Shown here in pieces: positions 15,813 to 23,737 of a stretch of DNA of 27,324 bases; positions within the stretch are counted from its first letter, which is position 1; every line of letters begins with the position of its first letter. The position numbers and the translations under genes are program-made. The notes under the pieces are model-generated. The model had not been told where the DNA came from and ran no database searches. It saw nothing but the letters and a program-made list of their open reading frames with translations. The stretch comes from CAYSLC01 sp964431545 (GTDB lineage: Bacteria > Desulfobacterota > Desulfobacteria > Desulfobacterales > JAABSP01): positions 1-27,324 of the forward strand of contig CAYSLC010000050.1 of NCBI GenBank assembly GCA_964431545.1. Reading direction: 5' to 3'.

Positions 15813-18800
15813 ATGACGTCGGCGATCCGAGCCGTCCCCTCCCTTCTGTTGTCGACCGTCCTGGCCATGGCCTTGGCGGCCCCATCCGTCCGGGCCGCCG
15901 ACCCGATGCCCATCATCGGCTTCGGCGGCGCGTCCCAGACCGTCTCCGAGGACAAGGGGGTGGTGAACCTCCAGTACACCGTGGACTGGAACGGCATCGA
16001 CGCGGCGGACCGGGAACAACAGGTCGTCCCCTTCACCGTGGACGGCACCGCCACCGGCGGCGGCGTCGACCACACCCTCTTCGACGGGAACCTGGTGATC
16101 GAGACCACGACGGTGAGCGGCGCCATCGACTTCGTGGTGGTGGACGACGGCCTGGCCGAGGAGCTGGAGTCGGTGGTCGTGACCCTGATCCCCGGAGATA
16201 CCTATGAGCTGGGGGCCATCGCCACCCACCAGGTGAACATCCTCGACAACGACATCCCGGTGGTCTCCTGGGCCGCCGAGTCCCAGCAGGTGGCGGAAAA
16301 CGGCGGGCTGGTCACCATCACGGCGACCCTGAGCGTCCCCAGCGTCCTCGACGTGGAGGCCCCCTTCACCGTGGGCGGCACCGCCGCCGTGGGGGAGGAC
16401 CACGAGCTGGCCGACGGCGCGGTCGCCATCCCCGCCGGCGAGACCCTCGGGTCGGTGACCTTCGCCGTGGTGGACGACGACTTCTACGAGATCAGCGAGG
16501 TGATCGTCGTCACCCTGGGGACCCCGGTCAACGCGGGGCTGGGGACCCCGGCCGTCCATACCGTGGCCATCGTGGACAACGACCCCCAGGCCATGCCCAC
16601 GGTCTCCTGGGCCACGTCGGTCCAGAGCGTCCGGGAGGGGGCCGGGGCCGTCACCCTCCGGGCGGTGGTGAGCGCCATGGCCGACGTGCCCATCGTGGTC
16701 CCCTACACCGTGGAGGGGACGGCGGTGGCCGGCGAGGACCATGACCTCTCCGGCGGCGAGGTGGTCATCGCCCCGGGCAAGACGACCGCGCCGGTGATCT
16801 TCACAGTGACCGACGACCTCTTCTTCGAGGATGACGAGACCGTCATCGTGGTGATGGGAACCCCGGAGAACGCCGCCCTGGGGCTGATCACCGTCCATAC
16901 CGTCTCCATCGTCAACGATGATGCCCAGCCGGTGGTGGAATGGGAGACCGACCACCAGACCGTCCCCGAGGACATCCCCTCGGTGACCCTCACGGCGGTC
17001 CTCGACCGGGCCAGCAACGAACCGGTGGTGGCCCCCTACACGGTCTCGGGAACGGCCGACGGGGACGGGGTGGACCACGACCTCGCCGATGGCGCCGTCA
17101 CCATCCCCGCCGGCGACACCAGCGCCCCCCTGATCTTCAACCTCAACGACGATGCCCTCAAGGAGGCGGACGAAACCGTGGTGGTGACCATGGGGACCCC
17201 GGTGAGCGGGGCCGCCGGCGAGACCATCGTCCACGAGGTGGTGATCACCGACAACGACCTCGACACCATCCCGCCGGTCATCCAACTCATCGGGGACAAC
17301 CCCCTCACGGTCCCCTTCGGCGGGGAGTTCGAGGATCCCGGGGCCGTGGCCACCGACAACCTGGAGGGAGACATCACCGACCGGATCACGGTGGACGAGA
17401 ACGTCAATCCCAAGGTGGAGGGGACCTACCGGGTCGCCTACAACGTGGCCGATGAATCGGGCAACGCCGCCTCGGAGGTCGTCCGGATCGTCCACGTCAC
17501 CCGGATCCTCGATCTCTACAACGTCTCCTCGGTGGCGCCGGTGGGGTACGCGGTCAACCAGAACGGCGCCCCCCTCCCCGACGTCCGGGTCACCTCCGAC
17601 GCCACCGCCCACGAGGCCAAGACGGACGAGGAGGGGTTTTTCACCTACGCCCCCCTCCACGCCACCGGCCGGGTCTACTTCCTCACCTTCGCCAAGGAGG
17701 GGTACGTCACCATCTCCCGGCGGTTCTCCGGCGAGGAGGAGCTGGGCAACGTGGTCCTGGTGGAGCGGGAGAATCCCTCGGGGTACGACATCCTCTTCGG
17801 CACGGTCACCTCCTACCGGGGAACCCCGGTCGCGGGTGCTGTGGTGGAGCTGCAAAGCGTCGACTTTCCCGCCGTCGCCTTCTCCGACCGGGAGGGGCGG
17901 TACACCATCGCCGTGGACCGCCGTGCCCTCCCCTACGACTTCGATATCTACAAGGAGGGATATGTCCCCAACACCGCCCAGGTGGTCCTCCCCACGGACA
18001 AGCCGGTGAACGTCGTCCTGACGGAGAAGACCCGGATCACCGTGGCCGGCCCCGCCACCACCGAGGCCCACACCGCTGCCCGGGAGGAGAACGTGGTGGA
18101 GATCCAGGTCTCGGCGGTCCCCCCCTTCAACGGCGACCTGAACGAGTTCATCATCGACGAGCCGGCCAACGCCGCCCTCGCCGATCAGGCGTACATCATC
18201 ACCCACGCGCCCTACGAGAGCTTCTCCCTGACCCTCCACGCCGACACCTCCGAGGACCGGAACGCGACGCGGTCCTACGGTTTGACCCGGGAGATCTCCT
18301 TTTCCGCCGTCCCCGGGTCGGCCGGTGTGGCGACCACCTCCGACACCCTGGAGGTGACCCCGGGGTATCCGCTGATCCTCCAGAGCGCGGACGAGGACTC
18401 CCTGGCGTGGGTGGCGGTTCCGGCGGACGGCCTCCAGGGGACCCTGGTGCCGGAGGAGGTCCGCCTGGTCCTGACCGAGTACACGGACGCCGGCTCCGGA
18501 TACCTGGTGGGCCCCATCGTCCGCGTGGAGGCGACGGACCCGGACGGCCTGCCCCTCGGCGGATATCCCGAGAACCCCGACGCCCCCCTGCGGAGCCTCT
18601 ACATCACCCTCGGCTACGCGCCGCCCCTGACCCGGGAGGGGATCGAGGACGGGTCGGACGCCATCCTCCGGGGGGAGACGGTACAGACCCTCTTCGACGG
18701 GGACGGGGCGATCCTTCCGGCGGACCGCATCGCCTTCATCGACGCCCGGAAGGTCACCTTCCGGGTGGACGGCGCCGGGGTCTACGGGTTCTTCGCGGCG

Positions 18801-18947
18801 GTCCCGGCCGAGGAGGAGCAGGGCCTGACCTCCGGCGGGTCGGGCAGCTCCTGCTTCCTCTCCACGAGTTTCGGTTCCAGCGAGGATCCGTTTCCATCCC
18901 TTGAACATCCAGACCATCCCGGTACACAAAGCGGAGAAAAACCATGA
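15813..18947 (+). CDS. Secreted multidomain surface protein: four Calx-beta, DUF5011-like, two carboxypeptidase-regulatory-like domains
   Basis: A 1044-residue exported protein. A signal peptide ends near SVRA|ADP (about residue 29). Four Calx-beta-type repeats follow, ending in DND-like calcium-site motifs at about 147, 257, 370 and 482. Then come a DUF5011/HYR-like Ig domain (about 484-565), two CarboxypepD_reg-like beta-sandwiches (about 575-650 and 657-730) and an unassigned beta-rich C-terminal half. Near the end is GGSGSSCFLSTSFGSS (Cys1014), resembling the CFIATAAYGS motif of deltaproteobacterial surface proteins. Calx-beta domains bind calcium and occur in adhesins (family knowledge). 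It overlaps the following beta-barrel gene by four bases (ATGA), so the two are probably made together. Its role in the T6SS locus is unknown. Confidence 0.85.
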   Translation: MTSAIRAVPSLLLSTVLAMALAAPSVRAADPMPIIGFGGASQTVSEDKGVVNLQYTVDWNGIDAADREQQVVPFTVDGTATGGGVDHTLFDGNLVIETTTVSGAIDFVVVDDGLAEELESVVVTLIPGDTYELGAIATHQVNILDNDIPVVSWAAESQQVAENGGLVTITATLSVPSVLDVEAPFTVGGTAAVGEDHELADGAVAIPAGETLGSVTFAVVDDDFYEISEVIVVTLGTPVNAGLGTPAVHTVAIVDNDPQAMPTVSWATSVQSVREGAGAVTLRAVVSAMADVPIVVPYTVEGTAVAGEDHDLSGGEVVIAPGKTTAPVIFTVTDDLFFEDDETVIVVMGTPENAALGLITVHTVSIVNDDAQPVVEWETDHQTVPEDIPSVTLTAVLDRASNEPVVAPYTVSGTADGDGVDHDLADGAVTIPAGDTSAPLIFNLNDDALKEADETVVVTMGTPVSGAAGETIVHEVVITDNDLDTIPPVIQLIGDNPLTVPFGGEFEDPGAVATDNLEGDITDRITVDENVNPKVEGTYRVAYNVADESGNAASEVVRIVHVTRILDLYNVSSVAPVGYAVNQNGAPLPDVRVTSDATAHEAKTDEEGFFTYAPLHATGRVYFLTFAKEGYVTISRRFSGEEELGNVVLVERENPSGYDILFGTVTSYRGTPVAGAVVELQSVDFPAVAFSDREGRYTIAVDRRALPYDFDIYKEGYVPNTAQVVLPTDKPVNVVLTEKTRITVAGPATTEAHTAAREENVVEIQVSAVPPFNGDLNEFIIDEPANAALADQAYIITHAPYESFSLTLHADTSEDRNATRSYGLTREISFSAVPGSAGVATTSDTLEVTPGYPLILQSADEDSLAWVAVPADGLQGTLVPEEVRLVLTEYTDAGSGYLVGPIVRVEATDPDGLPLGGYPENPDAPLRSLYITLGYAPPLTREGIEDGSDAILRGETVQTLFDGDGAILPADRIAFIDARKVTFRVDGAGVYGFFAAVPAEEEQGLTSGGSGSSCFLSTSFGSSEDPFPSLEHPDHPGTQSGEKP
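15906..17258 (+). repeat. Four tandem Calx-beta repeats within the surface protein gene
   Basis: The repeats are about 110-113 codons each, with units closing at DND/NDD motifs (residues 145-147, 255-257, 368-370, 480-482). Shared internal signatures are a V-G/S-GTA segment, a DH-L-GG/DGA segment and a DD...E..E/DE.V.V segment. They are diverged in sequence, so this is an old protein repeat and not a recent DNA duplication. Confidence 0.8.
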
Positions 18948-19543
18948 AAAGAGGTCTCATCGCATCGATCCTTCTGGGCGCTTTCCTGGCGACCCCGCTC
19001 CTGGCGACCCAGGCCCAGGCCCAGGAGAAGCTCTACTACCTCGGCGGATACCTCGGCTACGCCCTGGAGAACCTTGACGACGGCAGCGTGACCGAGGAGT
19101 TCAGAAACCCCATCGGCGTCGCCTTCGAAAACACCTTCGGGGTCCAGACCCGGGCGGGGATCATGCTCAAGGAGTACCTCGCGGCCGAGGTGATGATCGA
19201 GTACCTGGCCCCCTTCGAGGACACCAGCGAGGGGAAGACGGCGGAGATCAGCGTCATCGGCGCCGGGGTCAACCTCAAGGCGGCCCTGATCTATCTCGGC
19301 GACCTGGAGCCCTACGGCCTCGTCGGCCTGGGGCTGATGTACGCCGACCAGACCGTCGCCTTCGAGGACGAGGAGAGTTCGGGGACCTCCTGGGGGCTCG
19401 GATCGCGGCTCGGCCTGGGGCTCGAATACCGCCTCGGCCCCGAGATGTCCGTGGGCGGGGAACTCGCCTTCGTCAAGGGGCTCGCCGACACAGACCACGT
19501 CTCCTACATCGACCTGTCCGCGGGCGTCCTCTACCGGTTCTGA
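18944..19543 (+). CDS. Small outer-membrane beta-barrel protein
   Basis: A 199-residue protein with a clear signal peptide (MKRGLIASILLGAFLATPLL..., cleavage near AQA|QEK). The mature part has alternating amphipathic strands with many Gly and aromatic residues (LYYLGGYLGYAL, LEPYGLVGLGLMYA, LGSRLGLGLEYRLG) and ends in LYRF, the terminal aromatic needed for outer-membrane assembly. This is the OmpA-like/OMP_b-brl eight-strand type. Its ATG overlaps the stop of the Calx-beta gene (ATGA), and one base separates it from the octad-needle gene. It may anchor or assist the Calx-beta protein at the surface (inference). No peptidoglycan-binding domain is present. Confidence 0.85.
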   Translation: MKRGLIASILLGAFLATPLLATQAQAQEKLYYLGGYLGYALENLDDGSVTEEFRNPIGVAFENTFGVQTRAGIMLKEYLAAEVMIEYLAPFEDTSEGKTAEISVIGAGVNLKAALIYLGDLEPYGLVGLGLMYADQTVAFEDEESSGTSWGLGSRLGLGLEYRLGPEMSVGGELAFVKGLADTDHVSYIDLSAGVLYRF

Positions 19544-19544
19544 C

Positions 19545-20003
19545 ATGGGCACCCTGATCTGCCGCATCGAACTCGACAAGACCACGGGGATCACCCTGAC
19601 CGTGGAGGACCGCGCCGCCGGGATCACCCAGACCACCGTCTTGAACGGCGAGTCGATCACCACCAAGAGCGAGGGCGGAGGCAACACCAGCACCATCGTC
19701 CAGAAGCCGGACAACATCACCATCAAGTGCAAGGATTTCGTCCTCGACACCGAGACCACCACCTGCAAGTCCACCAAGGATACCCTCCACAAGAGCGGCC
19801 AGAAGCTGACCGCCCAGAGCACGGGGGACATGAGCCTGTCGAGCAGCGGCAAGGTGACCGTCTCGGCCTCCTCCAACGCGGAGATGAAGGGGGCCAACGC
19901 CACGGTCAACGGCTCCGGCAAGGCCGAGGTGAAGGGCGGGATGGTCGACGTCACCGGGACCGGCATCGTCAAGGTCAAGGGGAGCATGGTGAAGCTCGGC
20001 TGA
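19545..20003 (+). CDS. Stand-alone octad-repeat beta-helix protein, probable spike needle
   Basis: A 152-residue protein with no signal peptide. From about residue 56 to the end it can be laid out in eight-residue units, for example MSLSSSGK, VTVSASSN, AEMKGANA, TVNGSGKA, EVKGGMVD, VTGTGIVK, VKGSMVKL. This octad pattern with Val at one position and Gly at another is that of the triple-stranded beta-helix of T4 gp5 and of the VgrG C-terminus. The neighbouring VgrG-like protein lacks such a region, so this gene probably supplies the needle as a separate chain (inference). It starts one base after the beta-barrel gene. Alternative: a beta-helical cargo or adaptor unrelated to VgrG. Confidence 0.65.
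   Translation: MGTLICRIELDKTTGITLTVEDRAAGITQTTVLNGESITTKSEGGGNTSTIVQKPDNITIKCKDFVLDTETTTCKSTKDTLHKSGQKLTAQSTGDMSLSSSGKVTVSASSNAEMKGANATVNGSGKAEVKGGMVDVTGTGIVKVKGSMVKLG
19710..20000 (+). repeat. Octapeptide repeats of the needle-like protein
   Basis: About twelve eight-codon units run to the end of the gene, most clearly from MSLSSSGK onward. They are rich in Ser, Thr, Gly, Lys and Val. The repeat is at the protein level and DNA copies differ. Confidence 0.6.
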
Positions 20004-20012
20004 TCCGGCGAA

Positions 20013-20038
20013 CGGCGGGACATCCGGGATGCCCGCCG
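20013..20038 (+). terminator. GC-rich hairpin between needle gene and tssF, possible weak terminator
   Basis: CGGCGGG and CAT (one bulged A between them) pair with ATG and CCCGCCG around a CCGGG loop. It lies 10 bases after the needle stop. No T-run follows, so it may be a transcript-processing or pausing hairpin and not a true intrinsic terminator. Confidence 0.35.
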
Positions 20039-20145
20039 CCTTGAAATGGCGGGCGGAAAGAGATCTTCCCGGTTCCAAGAACAAAATGAGACCTCCGGGG
20101 CGGTAAAGAACTTGAATGTTCGATCCGGAGGTTGGAACGGATTCG

Positions 20146-21798
20146 ATGGAACACAACGATCCGCTGCACCAATCATTTCTGGAGCACCTGCAGGAGCTGG
20201 AAAGCTTCCGCATGGCCTACGCCGCCACCCATCCCGATGCTCCGCTCGACCGGGACGACCCCGACGTCAAGCGGCTGCTGGAGGCGGTGGCCTTCTTCGC
20301 GGCCCGGACCCACCGGGCCGGGATGCGGAACATCGTCACCGAACACCTGCGCCTGTTCCAGCAGTGCTTCGGGTACCTGCTCACCCCCCTGCCCGCCATG
20401 GGGCTGCTCAAGGCCCGGCCCACGGGCCAGTTCATCGAGCCCCTGGTCATCCCCAAGGGGTGCGAGTTCGCCTTCACCCCGGCCGAGGGGGAGAGCGGGA
20501 TCTTCCGGACCCTGGAGGAACTTCGGGTACTCCCCCTGCGGCTGGAGGAGGCGGACCGGATCCTCCTCCCCGCCAAGGGGTACCGGGTGCGCCTGGTCTT
20601 TTCGACCCCCTACCCCCGCAACGAGGAGATCGGCACCCTCGGCCTGCACACCGACCACCTCAACGACGACAAGGCCTCCATGCTCCTGTTCCACCAGCTG
20701 CGCCTCCATCTCAAGGGGGCCTCGGTGGTCTTCGGGGAGAAGGCGAGCGAGGAGAGCCGGGGGGAGCACTGCGAGGTCACCTTCGGCAGGGGGGCCGCCG
20801 CGGAGGAGGACTGGCTCAACCCCCTGGAGCGGGAGCGGCGCTACTTCCACTATCCCCGCCAGGATCTCTACCTCCATGTGAAGGTGCCCTCCCCTCCCCG
20901 CAACTGGTCCCGGTTCACCGTCTGTCTCGACCTGGACGAGAAGTGGCCCCGGAACCTGATCATCAACCGGGAGAACTTCCATCTCTTCACGGTCCCGGTG
21001 ATCAATCTCAAGCGGTCCATGGCGAGCCCCGTGATCTGCGAGGGGCTCAAGGAGCGGTATCCGATCCGGTACCCCGAAAGGAGGCGGGGCTTCGAACTCC
21101 ATTCGGTCCAGGGGGTCTACATCTCCACCGGAAAAGGGTTGGTCAACCTCCGGCCGGGGATCCTCGCCGGGGGCAGCGGGACCTACGAGACGGAGCAGAC
21201 GACCTCCCCCGATCTCAAGGAGCGGTCCCACTGGCTGATCCTCAACTTTCCCGAGGCGTTCGACGAACCCCGGACCGTTTCGGTGGACGCCCTCTGGCTC
21301 CAGCCGGGGTTCTCCCAGGCCGCCGGCCAGCGGCTGCGGATCGCCCCCTACGACCGGTCCACCGTCGGCCTCGACTGGGAGGTCTTCGGGGAGATCACCC
21401 CCCACGCCGTCAACCGGTTCGGGGGGCGGATGGACAACTTCATGCACCTGTTCACCCTCAAGAACAAGGCGATCCTCGACCTTGACGATCTGTCGAGCCT
21501 CCTCCGGTCCCTGGGAAGCCCCATGTCCGGGGTCTTCAAGGAGATCGGCCGGCGCCTGGAGACCCTCCGGGTGGAGAAGGCGCCGCCGCGGAAGGGCGAC
21601 CCGCCCGGGATGCAGCGGCTCGTCCACCATTTCCGGTTCTCGGGGATCGAGTTCGCCGACCGGCCCCTGGCCGAGGCCTTCACCGACCACGCCGGACGGA
21701 TCCTGGACGCCTGGCTCTCCCACGCCATCGTGACGGCCAAGATCGAAACCGTATCGGGTGGGGGCGGGACCCCGTCCCCGGAAAGGAGCGGCCCATGA
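20146..21798 (+). CDS. tssF: T6SS baseplate protein TssF
   Basis: A 550-residue TssF/VasA, which with TssG forms the baseplate wedge around VgrG. The N-terminus follows the family: FLEHLQELESFRMAYAATHP, then DPDVKRLLEAVAFFAARTHR, matching the TssF pattern of a Pro/Asp-containing segment before a long helix. The middle has PAMGLLKARPTGQF, like the conserved 'PSM...Q' region. I chose the ATG at 20146 because GGAGGT lies 13 bases upstream and the family start motif follows closely. An ATG at 20116 would add ten residues with no ribosome site. It overlaps tssL by four bases (ATGA). It is slightly shorter than usual TssF proteins. Confidence 0.9.
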   Translation: MEHNDPLHQSFLEHLQELESFRMAYAATHPDAPLDRDDPDVKRLLEAVAFFAARTHRAGMRNIVTEHLRLFQQCFGYLLTPLPAMGLLKARPTGQFIEPLVIPKGCEFAFTPAEGESGIFRTLEELRVLPLRLEEADRILLPAKGYRVRLVFSTPYPRNEEIGTLGLHTDHLNDDKASMLLFHQLRLHLKGASVVFGEKASEESRGEHCEVTFGRGAAAEEDWLNPLERERRYFHYPRQDLYLHVKVPSPPRNWSRFTVCLDLDEKWPRNLIINRENFHLFTVPVINLKRSMASPVICEGLKERYPIRYPERRRGFELHSVQGVYISTGKGLVNLRPGILAGGSGTYETEQTTSPDLKERSHWLILNFPEAFDEPRTVSVDALWLQPGFSQAAGQRLRIAPYDRSTVGLDWEVFGEITPHAVNRFGGRMDNFMHLFTLKNKAILDLDDLSSLLRSLGSPMSGVFKEIGRRLETLRVEKAPPRKGDPPGMQRLVHHFRFSGIEFADRPLAEAFTDHAGRILDAWLSHAIVTAKIETVSGGGGTPSPERSGP

Positions 21799-22442
21799 AG
21801 GACAAGCAGTGGGAGGCGATCCACGAGGTCTTCTTCGACATGGAGGATCTGTGCCGGAGCCTCGCCCGGACCCCGACGGGGGGGGATCCCGCCGGACCCG
21901 GCGGCATGGAATCGGAGATCGTCCGGGTCCGCTCGGACATCCGCACCCATCTGGAACTGCTGCGGGTGAAGCTGTCCGGTTCCCTGACCGAGCGGGAGAC
22001 CTATTTGGTCCTCTTTCCCATCGTCATCTACTTCGACGAGCTGGTCCAGTCCCAGTACCTCCAGGGGGGGCTCCAGTGGCCCGCCCTCCAGAAGGAACTC
22101 TACCAGATCGACGACGGCGGGGTCCTCTTCTACGACACCCTGGACGACATCCTCCGGAAGCCCCAGACCCTGCCCTTCATCTACGAGGTTTTCTATTTCT
22201 GCCTCGGTTCCGGGTTCCGGGGGCGGTACAACGACGACCAGGTCAAGATCAACGAGTATATCCGGAAGCTCACCGAGAAGATCCCGGTCAAGGACGCCGG
22301 CGGCGGCATGGGCTTTTCCGAGTGGCGGCCGCCCCCTCGGATCCGCAGCCACCGGCCCCCCGCCCTCTACTACGGCGGGGCCGTGGCGGCCCTCTTCCTC
22401 TGTTACGGGCTTCTCAAGTACTGGTCGATGATCCATGGGTGA
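21795..22442 (+). CDS. tssL: T6SS inner-membrane protein TssL (DotU family)
   Basis: A 215-residue TssL/DotU. A cytoplasmic helical domain carries the family pattern (LVLFPIVIYFDELVQSQY, then QWPALQKELYQI, FYDTLDDIL and IYEVFYFCLGSGFRGRY). A single transmembrane helix lies at about 188-208, followed by a short periplasmic end. It has no OmpA-type peptidoglycan-binding extension, so peptidoglycan contact would need another protein. AAAGGAG precedes the start, which overlaps the tssF stop. It joins TssM in the membrane complex and contacts TssK. Confidence 0.92.
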   Translation: MKDKQWEAIHEVFFDMEDLCRSLARTPTGGDPAGPGGMESEIVRVRSDIRTHLELLRVKLSGSLTERETYLVLFPIVIYFDELVQSQYLQGGLQWPALQKELYQIDDGGVLFYDTLDDILRKPQTLPFIYEVFYFCLGSGFRGRYNDDQVKINEYIRKLTEKIPVKDAGGGMGFSEWRPPPRIRSHRPPALYYGGAVAALFLCYGLLKYWSMIHG

Positions 22443-22815
22443 CCGGCTCGACGACCTCTTCTCCCCGGAGCGCCACCGGGGGCGGTGGACCCCGGACGCC
22501 CCGGGGGCGCCGAGCGTCCCGGAACCTCCGGAAAGACCGGTTGCGGCATCGCCGGAGGAGAAGCCCGATCTCTTCGCCACGGTGGAGCGGATCGGCGCCT
22601 TTATCCGGCAGCGGTATCCGGGGGACCGGGGGACGCCGCTGGCGAACCTTCTGTCGGAAATGGACGCGCTGCTCCGGCTCCGGTTTCCGGAGCCGGGGGA
22701 GGCGGAGGTCTCTCCGGACGAGCGGGACGCCCTCAATTTCGCCATCGAGGAACGGATCATCGACATGGAGGATCTTACGGAGGCCATGGAGATGGAACAA
22801 AGGGGCGGGAGGTAA
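22435..22815 (+). CDS. Uncharacterised 126-residue protein between tssL and tssG
   Basis: I do not recognise this protein. It starts eight bases inside tssL and ends ten bases before tssG, so it belongs to the operon. The first ~45 residues are Pro-, Arg- and Asp-rich and probably disordered. The rest is predicted helical and acidic (DLFATVERIGAFIRQRYPG, then LANLLSEMDALLRL, then FAIEERIIDMEDLTEAMEME). It has no signal peptide, membrane segment or Cys. Its base composition equals that of the neighbours. A small cytoplasmic adaptor of the membrane complex or baseplate is possible, but this is only a guess from position. Confidence 0.8.
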   Translation: MGDRLDDLFSPERHRGRWTPDAPGAPSVPEPPERPVAASPEEKPDLFATVERIGAFIRQRYPGDRGTPLANLLSEMDALLRLRFPEPGEAEVSPDERDALNFAIEERIIDMEDLTEAMEMEQRGGR

Positions 22816-22824
22816 TCCGCAGGG

Positions 22825-23694
22825 ATGGCCGTCAAGTCGGCACAGGTCGCCGTTGAGGCCCGGATCCGCTCCCGGGTCAGGGAGTTCGATCTCATCTCCC
22901 TGCTCCGTCTGCTCCACCAAATGGGGTATTCGGAGGAGGAGATCCGGTTCCGGAGCCACATCACCACCACCTCCCAGGTCGCCCTGATCGAGGACATCGA
23001 GTTTGCGGCCGGTCCGTCCCGTGGGGTCGCCATCATCCTCAACCTGGGGCTGTTGAGCGCCCAGAACCAGTTGCCGAGCTACTTCTTCAAGAAGATGGAC
23101 GAGGAGAGCATCGACACGGTCGCCTTCATCGATTTCCTCTCCTTCTTCGACCACCACCTGATCCGGACCTATCTGCTCAACCTCTACCCGGAACTCAATC
23201 CGGCCTATTTCCCGGATCCGGACGGCATGAAACAGCGGTATGTCGGGATGATGGACCTCCGGTCGCCGTCGGCCCTCCAGTTCTTCTTCCAACTGGTCTT
23301 TCCGGAACTCTCGGTGGCGGTGGACAAAACACCCCTCAACCGGACCCTGAAGGTGACCTTTCCCCGGCTGGGGATCACCCGCCTCGGCCACGAGGCGATC
23401 ATGGGGCGGGAGATGAAGATTCCGGTCTACGGGCTCCGGGTGACCCTGATGGACGAGGACGAGTACACCACCACCGGCGAACCGTGGTCCAAGAAGATCC
23501 GGGAGCGCCTGGAGGCGGAGGTCTTCCCCACGTTGGGGGCGGTGGGCATGGATCTGGAGATCTTTCTTCTGATCCTCTCCAAGAAGGGGTGGGTCCAGTT
23601 GCAACAGGACAGCTATCTGGGATACGACCGCATCCGGGGGGGCGAGCTGAAGCCCCGGCGGATCAAGATCTTCCGGGGGTATCTCGGCGGATGA
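22825..23694 (+). CDS. tssG: T6SS baseplate protein TssG
   Basis: A 289-residue TssG/VasB, partner of TssF in the baseplate wedge. Seen: FDLISLLRLLHQMG near the N-terminus (family pattern F.F.qaLRLLe), then IRFRSHITTTSQVALIEDIEF (family strand near 'vrF..p.lsFp..ei'), NLGLLSAQNQLPSYFFKKM (family 'f.Gl.G..g.LP..y'), and IDFLSFFDHHLIRTYL (family 'fldlFnHRl..l.Y'). These appear in the correct order. The start is supported by GGGAGGT upstream. It is of near-normal length. Confidence 0.9.
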   Translation: MAVKSAQVAVEARIRSRVREFDLISLLRLLHQMGYSEEEIRFRSHITTTSQVALIEDIEFAAGPSRGVAIILNLGLLSAQNQLPSYFFKKMDEESIDTVAFIDFLSFFDHHLIRTYLLNLYPELNPAYFPDPDGMKQRYVGMMDLRSPSALQFFFQLVFPELSVAVDKTPLNRTLKVTFPRLGITRLGHEAIMGREMKIPVYGLRVTLMDEDEYTTTGEPWSKKIRERLEAEVFPTLGAVGMDLEIFLLILSKKGWVQLQQDSYLGYDRIRGGELKPRRIKIFRGYLGG

Positions 23695-23737
23695 CCCGAA
23701 TCGAATCTTTCAATGGTAAGCTTGCAAGGGAGGCCCG

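Noticed and set aside
20116..20145. Alternative ATG for tssF ten codons upstream
   Set aside because: It has no ribosome site, and the family start pattern begins at the ATG at 20146.
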